A stretch of 64,000 nucleotides of DNA. Source: Phytohabitans houttuyneae (GTDB lineage Bacteria; Actinomycetota; Actinomycetes; Mycobacteriales; Micromonosporaceae). Each line of letters opens with the position of its first letter. Position 1 is the first letter of the stretch. The stretch is from contig NZ_BLPF01000001.1 in assembly GCF_011764425.1 (NCBI RefSeq), positions 1,045,001-1,109,000 on the forward strand. The letters run 5' to 3'. The position numbers and the translations under genes were made by a program. The notes under the pieces are model-generated. The model saw nothing but the letters and a program-made list of their open reading frames with translations. It searched no databases and was not told the origin of the DNA. Of this stretch, positions 8,614-17,324 are shown piece after piece.

Positions 8614-8629
8614 GCTACACGATACTGAA
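8614..8629 (-). promoter_or_regulatory. 16-nt element shared with 40511-40526
   Basis: Read on the minus strand this is TTCAGTATCGTGTAGC, about 40 nt upstream of the FtsX permease start. The identical 16 nt recur upstream of the DUF899 gene 32 kb away, in the same orientation to the gene. It includes a TATCGT that could be part of a -10, so it may be a shared operator or promoter. Confidence 0.5.
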
Positions 8630-8661
8630 GTGTGTTGTCGCTGGCTACTTCAGGCACGGCA

Positions 8662-8699
8662 ACGCGTCCGGGCCCGCCGGTCGGCGGACCCGGACGCGT
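8662..8699 (-). terminator. Long GC hairpin
   Basis: ACGCGTCCGGG pairs with CCCGGACGCGT, with an inner CCGCCG/CGGCGG stem. It lies just beyond the stop of the minus-strand acyltransferase (8707) and is its likely terminator. Confidence 0.6.
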
Positions 8700-8706
8700 A
8701 CAGGCG

Positions 8707-10082
8707 TCAGCCGCCCTGACGGGACACCGGCGCCAGGCGGTCAGCCTGAGCCGGGTCGTACTCGGCGGGGCGCGCCACCTCGACGCTCAGCTGCGCCGGA
8801 GCCTTGCCCAGCCATGGCCGCAGCTTGTGGAACGGCCGCTCGAACGCGTAGTAGCTGAAGATCGCCATCCCGATGGCGACCGCGAGCTCCGCCGCGTACA
8901 CGATGAAGAAGTTGGTCGGCTCCGCACCGAAGATCGGCACCAGGAAGAGCAGGTAGACGATGACGTGCCAGAGGAAGAGGCTGTACGAGATCTTCCCCAG
9001 GAAGCGCATCGGTGCGTTGGCCAGCAGCCCTTCGATGAACCGGGACTTCATGCCCGGCACGATCAGCGGCGTGACGATCAGCATCGCGAACGCGATGAAC
9101 AGCCAGTAGTCGACGATCCCCGCGGTCATGCCCGGGTAGTCGAGCTTGTGGTTCTCGGAGAACGGCGACACGCAGGCGAGCACGTACACGACCAGCGCGC
9201 CCGTCCAGAGCACGAGCGGCCGGCGGCCGGCGAACCTGAAGATGCCCGGCGACGAGCCCGGCTGCACCTCTTCGGCGGCCGACCACGCGGCGAGGATCAT
9301 GCCGGCGGCAAGCCAGCCGATGTAGCTGGTCGGCCACAGGTACTGCATCGGCCACAGCGCCATCGGGTCGTTCATGAACTGGCCGGTGTGGGTCCACATC
9401 GTGAAGCCGAGGCCCACGAAGATCAGCCCGACCAGCGGGAGGACGATGCGGAGCAGGCGGGTGCGCAGGTCGGAGGCGCGCTTGGCCCACAGTCCGAGAA
9501 GGACGGCGAACACCGGCATCGCCAGGTAGTACGCGAAGTCGACCGCGTTGCTCCAGGTGTGCTCCATGCCGACCGGGATGACGAACGGCTCGTAGATGTG
9601 CAGCAGCAGCACGGGCCGCAGGACGTCCCAGATCCCGCCGATGCTGCCCCAGTCGACCTTGGCCGTCGTGCCGACGACCCCGCTCAGGAAGAGCGCCACC
9701 GCTGTCAGCACCCAGTACGCCGGCAGGATGCGCAGCGCGCGCCGCCAGAAGTACCGCTTGGTGTCCGGCCTCTTGCCACCGGTGAGGGTGGCCAGCGCGA
9801 AGGAACGGTAGAGCAGGTATCCGGTCATGATGAAGAAGATCGGGAAGGCGACCGCGGTGCGGTGCAGGATCGCCCCCAGAACGGGTCGCCCGGGTACATC
9901 TCGGTCCAGCCGACGAGGCCGACGGCCTGGCCGGTGTGCCCGGTGACGACGAGCAGCGCGACGGCTCCACGGAGCCCTTCCAGCGCCGGGATGAACATGC
10001 GTTGCGGGCGGGCCGGTGGGCCGGCGTCATTGCCGACTGTCCCACCCTGTCTCGCGTCCGCGTCCCGCACGGTATCGGTCAT
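8707..10082 (-). CDS. Acyltransferase 3 family membrane protein (frameshifted)
   Basis: OafA/NolL-like integral membrane O-acyltransferase of about 458 residues with around ten membrane helices. N-terminal MFIPALEGLRGAVALLVV holds the family motif GLRG; RRALRILPAYWV and SYSLFLWHVIVYLL are also typical. The catalytic-type His of VTGHTGQ is in the N-terminal part. The frame breaks in a five-C run at 9873-9877: PGDPFWG ends one frame and AILHRTAVAF resumes in the next, as one missing base would cause. ATG 10082 has GGGGA upstream. It could acylate a sugar or cell-envelope glycan; substrate unknown. Confidence 0.8.
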
Positions 10083-10117
10083 GGCGGTCCCCAATCACTT
10101 TGTCCGTCGCGAACTCT

Positions 10118-11311
10118 TTATGGGCATCCTTCGATCTGACCCGCACAGTTGTTCGGCGTGTTGCTCTTGATCGTGGTGTTGGTGGAGACGAACAACCCAC
10201 CGGCCGCGTTGGAGATGCCACCACCGCTCGTGGCCGTGTTGCCGGTGATGGTCGAGTTGATGACGCGGGTCGTACCGCCGAAGTGGTTGTCGACCCCGCC
10301 GCCGACCGCGTCGGACTTGTTGCCGGTGATCGTCGTGTTCGTCACCGTCAGCAGGCCGCCGCCGGCGTTCAGCACACCGGCACCCGGTCCGGTGAACGTG
10401 TTGTCGGTGATCTGGCTGTCGGTGACCAGCACCGTGCCGCCGCCCTGGCTGGCGATGCCGCCACCGGCGTTGCGGGAGATCCGCGTCTTGATCACGTTCA
10501 GCGTCCCGGTGGTGACCAGGCCGCCGCCGTCCGGAGACGTGTTGTCCACGACGTCGCTGCCGATGATGGTCACCGTGCCGGCGCTGTTGACGTACGCACC
10601 GCCGGAGTCGGCCGTGTTCTTCGACAGCAGGGTGTTGATGACCAGGACCGTGCCGGTGTTGTTGGCCATCCCGCCGCCGAACATCGCCTTGTTTCCGGTC
10701 ACCTTGCTGTTGGAGACCGTCATCGTCGCGGTCACGCCGCTGTTGCCGAGCCCACCGCTGTTGCCCGAGGCGGTGTTCCCGCTGATCTCGCTGTCGTGCA
10801 CCGACATCGTCCCGCCGGCGTTCGCCAGCCCACCGCCGAAGTAGGCGCTGTTGCCGACGATCTTCGACTTGGTGATCGTGACCCGACCACCGGTGTTGTT
10901 GCGCACCGCCGCGTTCGTCGAACCCGTCAACGTCAGGCCCGTCAGCGCCAGCACGCCACGGTCGCGCACGTCGAAGATCGGTGCGCCGCCGCGCAGTACC
11001 ACCGAGCCCGGCGTCGCCGACAGGCTCAGCTTGCCGGTCAACGGGGTCAGGCCCTTGGCACCGATCGCGATCTCACACGCGCGGCCGCGACCCAGGCTCT
11101 CCGACACGTCCCGACCGGAGTTCGCCTGGCCGATCCACCGGTTCAATGTGGATTCGGACAGGCCCTTGCAGGCCGGCAGGCTCCCGCCGGCCGCACCCGC
11201 GACTGTGGACGGTGGCTTGGCCGCGGCCGAAGCCGGCAGCACCAGGCCGATCGCCACCAGGAGCATCACCGCGACCGAAGCCCGTCGCCCCGGCACAGAC
11301 CAGACTCGCAT
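10118..11311 (-). CDS. Secreted right-handed beta-helix repeat protein
   Basis: 397 residues. ATG 11311 with AAGGA upstream gives MRVWSVPGRR, then a hydrophobic core ending PASAAA, a clear Sec signal peptide. After a spacer (CKGLSESTLNRWIGQAN) come about ten repeats of the form ITxSxITGNxAxxGGGIxN, the ladder of a parallel beta-helix as in Chlamydia-type polymorphic proteins. Cys appear only near the start and end of the mature protein. It is a clear paralogue of the protein at 26770-27965, sharing the CKG-TE/STLN-W opening, the C-terminal TPNNC/TPDQC ending and repeat layout. No catalytic residues are recognisable. Confidence 0.85.
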   Translation of the reverse strand: MRVWSVPGRRASVAVMLLVAIGLVLPASAAAKPPSTVAGAAGGSLPACKGLSESTLNRWIGQANSGRDVSESLGRGRACEIAIGAKGLTPLTGKLSLSATPGSVVLRGGAPIFDVRDRGVLALTGLTLTGSTNAAVRNNTGGRVTITKSKIVGNSAYFGGGLANAGGTMSVHDSEISGNTASGNSGGLGNSGVTATMTVSNSKVTGNKAMFGGGMANNTGTVLVINTLLSKNTADSGGAYVNSAGTVTIIGSDVVDNTSPDGGGLVTTGTLNVIKTRISRNAGGGIASQGGGTVLVTDSQITDNTFTGPGAGVLNAGGGLLTVTNTTITGNKSDAVGGGVDNHFGGTTRVINSTITGNTATSGGGISNAAGGLFVSTNTTIKSNTPNNCAGQIEGCP

Positions 11312-11504
11312 CCGAGATCCTTCCCCGAGCAGACACCGATCGTTACTGTCCGCAAACACTTCGGAAAAGGCTAGCATTATGATCCGCTGGGACACCATAG
11401 CCGAGTGATCGACTTCGACTTCGAGGCTGCTATAACAAGCCGATCGGGCGGATCTGGGTGGCGCGGCAGCCGGTCGACACGCGCCAACCCAACTTCATAA
11501 TTAA

Positions 11505-12508
11505 CTAGCTCGGTACGGCCTCGACGACGGACATCACCGACGGCGTGGGGATCAGCCTCGCCGGGCGCAGGCCGGCCTCGGCCAGCAGCGGCGCCAGCTC
11601 GGCCTCGGTGCGCTCCTGGCCGGTCATCGCGGCGAGCATCATGAAGTCCATCGCCCTGCTCTGGTGCGGGTCCCGGCCGGCCGGGACGATCGCGTCGACG
11701 ACCAGCACCGCTCCGCCCGGGCGCAGCGCCGCGCGGCAGTTGCGCAGCAGCCGCACGGTGTCGCCGTCGTCGAGGTTGTGCACGATCCGCTTGAGCACGA
11801 TCACGTCCGCCGGCGGTACGGCCTCGAAGAAGTCCCCGCCGACCGCCTCCCACCGCCCGGCGACCTCGGGCGCGTCGAGGCGGTGCTTGGCGACCTCCTC
11901 CGGCTTGTCGAGCAGGACGCCGCGCAGTCCGGGATTGGCGCGCAGCACCTCCAGCAGCAGGCCGCCGTACCGGCCGCCGACATCCGCGACCGTGCCCTCC
12001 GGCGGAAACTCGTAGCTGGCGGCGATGAGCGGGTTTTCGGCGTCGGAGACCCGCTCCATGCCGTCGTAGAAGAGCGCCTCCTTGTCGGCGTTCCGCTCGA
12101 AGTACTCCCCAGCGGCATGCCGAACACCTCGGCGAAGGTGGCGCCGTCCCGGCGCATGGTGGTGGCCAGCTCGTACGACGTGTTCCAGAACATCGCGTCG
12201 GTGAACATCAGGATGCCGGACCGGGCTGGCACCGCCGCGTCCGAGCGCAGCGCCTCGCCGGCTTCCGCCAGCCGGAACCGGCCGTCCGCCTCCTCGGCGA
12301 AGATGCCCCGCCCGGCGAGCAGCCGGAGGATCCGCCCCAGCGCGCCGGCGTCCACGCCCACCTCGGCCGCCACCTCGGCGACCGCGCGCGGTCCGTCACC
12401 GAACGTGTCGGCGACCCGGAGGGCGGCGACCGCCCGCAGCGCGGCCGAGTACGTGAACGCCATCGCCTCCTCGTAAAGGAACAGCGCCGACTGCCTGCCG
12501 TCCGACAT
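11505..12508 (-). CDS. SAM-dependent O-methyltransferase (frameshifted)
   Basis: Second two-domain O-methyltransferase of the locus, about 334 residues. The N-terminal helix-turn-helix dimerisation domain (ALFLYEEAMAFTYSAALRAV) ends at VFGMPLG, then the frame breaks in the C run 12107-12110. It resumes at once as EYFERNADK in the next frame and continues with VADVGGRYGG (SAM loop), GDFFEAVPP, RIVHNLDDGD and MDFMMLAAM. One missing base restores a full family-length protein. It starts 26 nt downstream of the MFS exporter stop on the same strand, so the two likely form an operon. Confidence 0.85.
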
Positions 12509-12534
12509 GACCGTGTACTCCCTCCGAAGTGGAC

Positions 12535-13920
12535 TCAGCGGACCGTCGTCGCGGCGAGCGCGGCCGCGGCGACGAGGATCGCGGCGGCGGCCGCGAACGC
12601 GACGACGAAGCCGCTCGCGGCCGCGCCGGCGCCGCCGTGGACACCGGCGAGGGTGACCAGGATCGCGGCGGCGAAGGCGGTGCCCACCTGGGTCGCGGTG
12701 TTGACCAGCCCGGCGGCGATGCCCTGCTGCCCGGGTGCCACCCCGGCCGTGCCGGCGAGCGTGAAGAGCGTGTAGAAGACGCCGAAGCCGGCGGCCACCA
12801 CGAGCATCGCGAGCAGCACCGCGGCGAGGTGGCCGTCGCCGGCCGCCACGACGCTGAGCGCCCCCGCGCCGGCGGCCATCAGCAGCGCGGCGGTCGCCAG
12901 CGCGCCGCGCAGCCCGAGCCGCGCGGTGAGCCACGGCGCCGCCTGCGCCGCGACCGCGATGGCCACGCCGAACGGCAGGAAGAAGACGCCGGCCCAGAGC
13001 GCGGACAGCTCCCGCACCTCCTGCAGGTAAAGGGAGAGCAGCAGGGTCGCGGTGCCGAGCACGCCGGCGCCCAGCGCGCCGACGCCGAGGGCGGCGGCGA
13101 GGTTGGGGAGCCGGAACAGGCCGAGGGGCAGCAGCGGGTCGCGGGCCTTCCGCTCCACCAGCAGCAGGACACCGAGCAGCACCGCGCCGGCGGCGACGAA
13201 TGCCACCCCGCGGCCGAGCAGGCCCGGCCGGGGCGCCACGGTGAGGCCGTAGCTCACCATGGTCAGCCCGGCGACGCCGAGCACCGCACCGGCCACGTCG
13301 TAGCCGCGCCGCGGCGGTGACAGCCGGCCCGGCTCGCGCAGCAGCAGGTACGCGACCGGGATGGCGACCGCGATGAGCGGCACGTTCATCAGGAAGATCG
13401 CCCGCCAGCCCAGCGCCGAGGTCAGCACGCCGCCGGCCAGCACGCCGAGGCCGAAGCCGCTGGCCGAGGCGGCGGTGAACCAGCCGACCGCGCGGTCCCG
13501 CTCGGGCCCCTCCGGGTACAGGGTGGTGATCAGCGAGAGCAGCGCCGGTGCGATCAGCGCGGCGCCACCGCCCTGGATGGCGCGCATCACCACGAGGACC
13601 TCGCTGCTCTGTGCGAGCCCGCCGACGAGCGAGGCGAGTCCGAAGAGGACGAGCCCCGCGACGAAGAGCCGGCGCCGGCCGAGCAGGTCGGCGAGGCGGC
13701 CGCCGAGGAGCAGGAACCCGCCGAACGTCAACGCGTACGCGCTGACCACCCAGGCGAGACCGGACGGGCTGAAGCCCAGGGCCTGGCGGATGTCCGGAAG
13801 TGCGATGTTGACGATCGAGAAGTCGACGAGCAGGAGCAGCTGGGTGCCGCAGAGCAGGACCAGCGCGGCACCCCGGCGCTCGGTCTCCACCCGGACTGCC
13901 GTGCGCGCATCGCTATACAT
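12535..13920 (-). CDS. DHA2-family drug:H+ antiporter (MFS)
   Basis: 461 residues with about 14 predicted membrane helices. Visible family motifs: D1 motif DFSIVNIALPDI in helix 1, motif A GGRLADLLGRRR between helices 2 and 3, and motif C-like GFGLGVLAGG in helix 5. DHA2 pumps export antibiotics and are standard resistance genes in actinomycete clusters. Upstream on its strand, ACTTTC-N6-TATAGC resembles the CTTGA-N6-TATRGT element of other genes here. A second DHA2 pump is at 54496-55980. Confidence 0.92.
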   Translation of the reverse strand: MYSDARTAVRVETERRGAALVLLCGTQLLLLVDFSIVNIALPDIRQALGFSPSGLAWVVSAYALTFGGFLLLGGRLADLLGRRRLFVAGLVLFGLASLVGGLAQSSEVLVVMRAIQGGGAALIAPALLSLITTLYPEGPERDRAVGWFTAASASGFGLGVLAGGVLTSALGWRAIFLMNVPLIAVAIPVAYLLLREPGRLSPPRRGYDVAGAVLGVAGLTMVSYGLTVAPRPGLLGRGVAFVAAGAVLLGVLLLVERKARDPLLPLGLFRLPNLAAALGVGALGAGVLGTATLLLSLYLQEVRELSALWAGVFFLPFGVAIAVAAQAAPWLTARLGLRGALATAALLMAAGAGALSVVAAGDGHLAAVLLAMLVVAAGFGVFYTLFTLAGTAGVAPGQQGIAAGLVNTATQVGTAFAAAILVTLAGVHGGAGAAASGFVVAFAAAAAILVAAAALAATTVR

Positions 13921-13969
13921 ATTGAAAGTCTAGGACATCGTGGGGCGCGCCAGACCCGGCGGAATTGCT

Positions 13970-14812
13970 CTACCGCCAGCGCTTGAGGTACTGGCTGGCG
14001 GTCAGCGGCACGAACACCGCCACCAGCACGGCACAGGTCACCAGGCCCGCGGTGAGCTGCCCGGAGGTGAGCGTGCCGTCCATCAGCCCGCGCACGGTCG
14101 TCGTCGCGTACGTGACCGGGTTGACGTCGACCACGACGCGCAGCCAGCCGGGCATCGTCTCCTGCGGCACGTAGATGTTGCTGAGCAGCGAGAGCAACAG
14201 CTGGATCATCCAGCTGACGCTCTGCACGGTCGTGGGGTTTTTGACCGAGACGCCGAACAGCGTCCACACCCACACCATGCTGAACGCGAAGACCTGCAGG
14301 TAGAGCAGGGCGAACAGCACGCCGGTGAACCCGCCGCCGGGCCGGTAGCCGAGCGCCAGGCCGAGCAGGAGCGGGATGATCGAGACGGTCGCGTAGCGCA
14401 CGACGTCGCCGACCATCGCGCCCACGATCACCGACGACCGCCAGATCGGCAGCGTGCGGAGCCGGTCGAAGGTGCCCCGGCTGATGTCGAGGTTGAGCGC
14501 GATCCCGGTGTAGGTCGTCGTGAGCGACACGGTCAGCACGATCACGCCGGGCAGGAAGTAGTCCAGGTACTCCTGGGGGGAGCCGGAGATCGCGCCGCCG
14601 AGCAGGTAGGTCAGCCAGACCGTGAAGATGATCGGCATGATCAGCGCGCTGGACAGCTCGTCCGGCGAGTGCTTGATCTTCAGCAGGGTGCGCCAGGCGA
14701 ACGTGCGCGTCGCGAACAGCGCCGTCGCCCGCCGTGGCGGGGCCGGTGCGAGCAGGACCTCGCGCACGCCGGTCAGATCACTCGGGCCAGATGCCCGCGC
14801 TGCCATCTCCAC
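13970..14812 (-). CDS. ABC-2 type transporter permease (DrrB-like)
   Basis: 280 residues with about six membrane helices and the ABC-2 pattern: TFAWRTLLKIKHSPDELSS at the N-terminus, LLGGAISG, then GTFDRLRTLPI and NPVTYATTTVRGLM, all typical of daunorubicin-resistance DrrB permeases. GTG 14812 has GGAGGG upstream. It closely resembles the permease at 19322-20166 but has no ATPase of its own, so it may share the ATPase at 20163-21197. Its promoter (TTGACC-N17-TAACGT) is nearly identical to that of the other ABC operon. Confidence 0.9.
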   Translation of the reverse strand: MEMAARASGPSDLTGVREVLLAPAPPRRATALFATRTFAWRTLLKIKHSPDELSSALIMPIIFTVWLTYLLGGAISGSPQEYLDYFLPGVIVLTVSLTTTYTGIALNLDISRGTFDRLRTLPIWRSSVIVGAMVGDVVRYATVSIIPLLLGLALGYRPGGGFTGVLFALLYLQVFAFSMVWVWTLFGVSVKNPTTVQSVSWMIQLLLSLLSNIYVPQETMPGWLRVVVDVNPVTYATTTVRGLMDGTLTSGQLTAGLVTCAVLVAVFVPLTASQYLKRWR

Positions 14813-14840
14813 CGCGACCCTCCTTCACCCACGACGCACC

Positions 14841-14937
14841 GGCCACGTTAAAGCAGCGGCTTATATAGGTCAAGCCATAAGTATGGAGCGGTGCGCCGTC
14901 CACATGGTACCCAGATTCACTTGAATATCATATGGTG
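14841..14937. promoter_or_regulatory. Divergent promoter region, near copy of 21222-21318
   Basis: Minus strand: TTGACC at 14873-14868, 17-nt spacer holding TATATAAG, then TAACGT at 14850-14845, for the ABC permease. Plus strand: CACTTGA at 14918-14924, N6, TATGGT at 14931-14936, for the metallopeptidase-like gene. The same two elements, order and similar spacing occur at 21222-21318. Confidence 0.6.
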
Positions 14938-14967
14938 AGCAAGGAGCGAGATCGACCGGGAGGGCCG

Positions 14968-16173
14968 ATGGAAGAGGTCGTGCGCGACTACCTGAAGCTC
15001 GGCCTGCGGCTCGGCCGCGCCATCGACGGGTTCGTCGACTGCTGGTTCGGCGACCCGGCGATCGCCGCCGAGTTGGCGGCCGAACCGGTGCCGGCGGCCG
15101 CCGACCTGGTGGCCCAGGCGGTGGCCACCCGCGCGGCGCTCGCCGGCAGCGGCCTCGCCGCACCGCGGCAGCGGTTCCTCGCCGCGCAGCTGCGCGCGCT
15201 GGAGTGCTCCGCCCGGCGGCTGGCCGGCGAGCCGATGCCGTTCCTCGCCGAGGTCGAGGAGTACTTCGAGGTCGGCGTGGAGCTGGGCGACCCCGGGCTG
15301 TACGCGGAGCTCCACGACACGATCGCCGGCTTGCTGCCCGGAAGCGGCGACCTGGCCACCCGCGTCGACGCCTTCTACGAGCGCAACGCCATACCGCCGG
15401 ACAAGCTGCTGCCCGGCATCCGCGCGGTCTCCGAGCGGCTGCGCGAGCTGGCCCGGCCCGCGTTCGCGCTGCCGGACGGCGAGCGGGTCGACTACGAGGT
15501 GGTCGAGGACGCGCCGTGGAACGCGTACAACCGGTACCTCGGCGGCTTCCGCTCGTCGGTCGCGCTCAACGCCGGCGCCGGCCGCACGATCGCGGCGCTG
15601 CCGCTGCTGGCCACCCACGAGTCGTACGCGGGGCACCACACCGAGCGCTGCCTGAAGGAAGCCGGCCTGGTGCGCGCCCGGGGTGAGGCGGAGCACACGC
15701 TCGCGCTGGTGAACACGCCGCAGTGCCTGATGGCCGAAGGCACCGCCGAGCTGGCCGTCGAGGTGGTGCTCGGCGAAGGCTGGGGACGCTGGACGGAGGA
15801 GCTGCTGGCCGACGAGCTCGGCCTGCGCATCGAGGGCGAGCTGGTGGAGCGGATGCTCGGCCTGGTGCGCCGCCTGCTGCCGGCCCGGCAGGACGCGGCC
15901 ATCCTGGCACACGACCGCGGCGCGGGACCGGACGAGGTCACCGACTACCTGCGCCGGTGGCTGCTGCTTCCGCGCGACCGGGCCGAGCACATGACGACGT
16001 TCCTCACCGACCCGCTGTGGCGGGCGTACTCGGTGACCTATGTGGAGGGTCACCGGCTCGTCGCGGCGTGGCTCTCCGCGCGGCCGGCCGGCCAGCCGGT
16101 GGCCGACCGGTACCGCGTACTGCTGGAGGAGCAGCTGGTCCCCTCCGACCTCCTCGCGGAGGCCGTGGGCTGA
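14968..16173 (+). CDS. DUF885-like putative metallopeptidase
   Basis: 401 residues with no signal peptide. The motif HESYAGHHTE near residue 212 matches the HExxPGHH zinc site of DUF885 proteins (gluzincin-like M2/M3/M32-type peptidases), with P changed to A. TAELAVEVVL and YVEGHRLVAAW downstream are further family features. A first-metal ligand set of His and Glu is present, but peptidase activity is unproven. ATG 14968 lies 3 nt after GGGAGGG; an upstream ATG at 14932 would overlap the predicted -10, so I reject it. It converges on the glycosyltransferase pair with only a 7-nt gap. A role in processing or resistance is speculative. Confidence 0.75.
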   Translation: MEEVVRDYLKLGLRLGRAIDGFVDCWFGDPAIAAELAAEPVPAAADLVAQAVATRAALAGSGLAAPRQRFLAAQLRALECSARRLAGEPMPFLAEVEEYFEVGVELGDPGLYAELHDTIAGLLPGSGDLATRVDAFYERNAIPPDKLLPGIRAVSERLRELARPAFALPDGERVDYEVVEDAPWNAYNRYLGGFRSSVALNAGAGRTIAALPLLATHESYAGHHTERCLKEAGLVRARGEAEHTLALVNTPQCLMAEGTAELAVEVVLGEGWGRWTEELLADELGLRIEGELVERMLGLVRRLLPARQDAAILAHDRGAGPDEVTDYLRRWLLLPRDRAEHMTTFLTDPLWRAYSVTYVEGHRLVAAWLSARPAGQPVADRYRVLLEEQLVPSDLLAEAVG

Positions 16174-16180
16174 CAAAGCC

Positions 16181-17314
16181 TTAGAACAGCTCCCGCTCGA
16201 TGCGGGCCACGGTCGCCGCCGGGGTCGGCAGGGCCAGCATCTCGGCGCGCACCTCGGCGGTGCGCGCGCGCAGCACCGGGTCGGACACCAGCCGGTCGAG
16301 CAACACGCCGTCCACGGTGGACCGGTCCTGCTGGAAGCCGATGCCGGACGCCTCGATCGCCTGGCAGATCCCGTACTGCATCGGGTCCATCGGGTTGCGG
16401 GCGACGAGCTGCGGGATGCCCACCTCCAGCGCGGTCATGGTGGTGGCCGGCCCGCCGTGGTGCACGACCCCGGCGCAGGTGCGCAGCAGCGCGTACATCG
16501 GGGTCCAGCCGGCCAGCCGCACGTTCGGCGGGAGCGCGCCGAGCGGCCCGAGGTCGATGTCGCCGACCGCGAGGACGAACTCGGCGTCGACCGTGCCCGC
16601 CGCGGCGACCAGCGGGCGCAGCGACTCCACGCCGAGCGCCTGCAGCTCGGCGGTGCCGAAGGTGACCGCCACCCGCGGCCGGTCCGGCGGTGGCTGGGGC
16701 AGCCGGTCGCCGAGGACTCCGCCGCCGCTGTAGCTCACCCAGCGCATGAACCAGCCCTCCGGCTCGAACAGCAGCATGCTGGGGGGAAACAGCTCTAGCG
16801 TCAGCGCCGGCTCGGGCAGCGCGACCTCGTACCGGTCGACGAAGTCCGCGAGGTAGCCGGCTATGGCCTGGTGCATCTTCTTCGTCCGGTTGGAACCGAG
16901 GTTGCGCTGCACCGCCGGCACGCCGAGCCGCCCGGCGACGAAGAGTCCGACAGTTGTCGGCTGGTCGTAGACCACGAGGTCGGGCCGCCAGTCGTCGGCG
17001 AGCGCGACCGTCCGTTCCATCAGCTCGCGGTTGACCGCCGCGAGCCCGGCGGCGAAGGCTTCCACGTTGTTGTCCAGCGGCCGGCTCATCGCCTCGATCA
17101 TCTCCGGGTGGTCCCGGTTGACCCGCTCGGCGATCGTGGGCAGGTCGAAGTCCGGCGCGACGTCGACGACCTCGAGGCCCGCCTTCGCGGCGGTCTCGGC
17201 GTAGTCGGCGATCGCGACGATCACGTCGTGACCGGCCGCGCGGAACCCCCAGGCGAGCTGGACGAGCTGGAAGTAGTGCCCCACCGCGGGGTGGGAGCAG
17301 AACAGCACCCTCAT
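16181..17314 (-). CDS. Glycosyltransferase (GT1, antibiotic type)
   Basis: 377 residues of GT-B fold. N-terminal acceptor domain MRVLFCSHPAVGHYFQLVQL, C-terminal donor domain with VAVTFGTAELQ and the nucleotide-sugar site VVHHGGPATTMTALEVGIPQL. The intact HHGG-T signature fits TDP-deoxysugar transferases such as the CalG, EryC and MGT groups. ATG 17314 lies 10 nt after the stop of the second glycosyltransferase, so they form one unit. No sugar-nucleotide biosynthesis genes are in the window, so the donor must come from elsewhere. Confidence 0.92.
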   Translation of the reverse strand: MRVLFCSHPAVGHYFQLVQLAWGFRAAGHDVIVAIADYAETAAKAGLEVVDVAPDFDLPTIAERVNRDHPEMIEAMSRPLDNNVEAFAAGLAAVNRELMERTVALADDWRPDLVVYDQPTTVGLFVAGRLGVPAVQRNLGSNRTKKMHQAIAGYLADFVDRYEVALPEPALTLELFPPSMLLFEPEGWFMRWVSYSGGGVLGDRLPQPPPDRPRVAVTFGTAELQALGVESLRPLVAAAGTVDAEFVLAVGDIDLGPLGALPPNVRLAGWTPMYALLRTCAGVVHHGGPATTMTALEVGIPQLVARNPMDPMQYGICQAIEASGIGFQQDRSTVDGVLLDRLVSDPVLRARTAEVRAEMLALPTPAATVARIERELF

Positions 17315-17324
17315 CGCCGCCGCC

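Noticed and set aside
10118-11311. Beta-helix genes as non-ribosomal or PKS modules because of repeats
   Set aside because: The repeats are GGGIxN beta-helix rungs with a signal peptide; no carrier or catalytic motif.
14932-14967. ATG 14932 as start of the metallopeptidase-like gene
   Set aside because: It overlaps the predicted -10 TATGGT; ATG 14968 follows a GGGAGGG.
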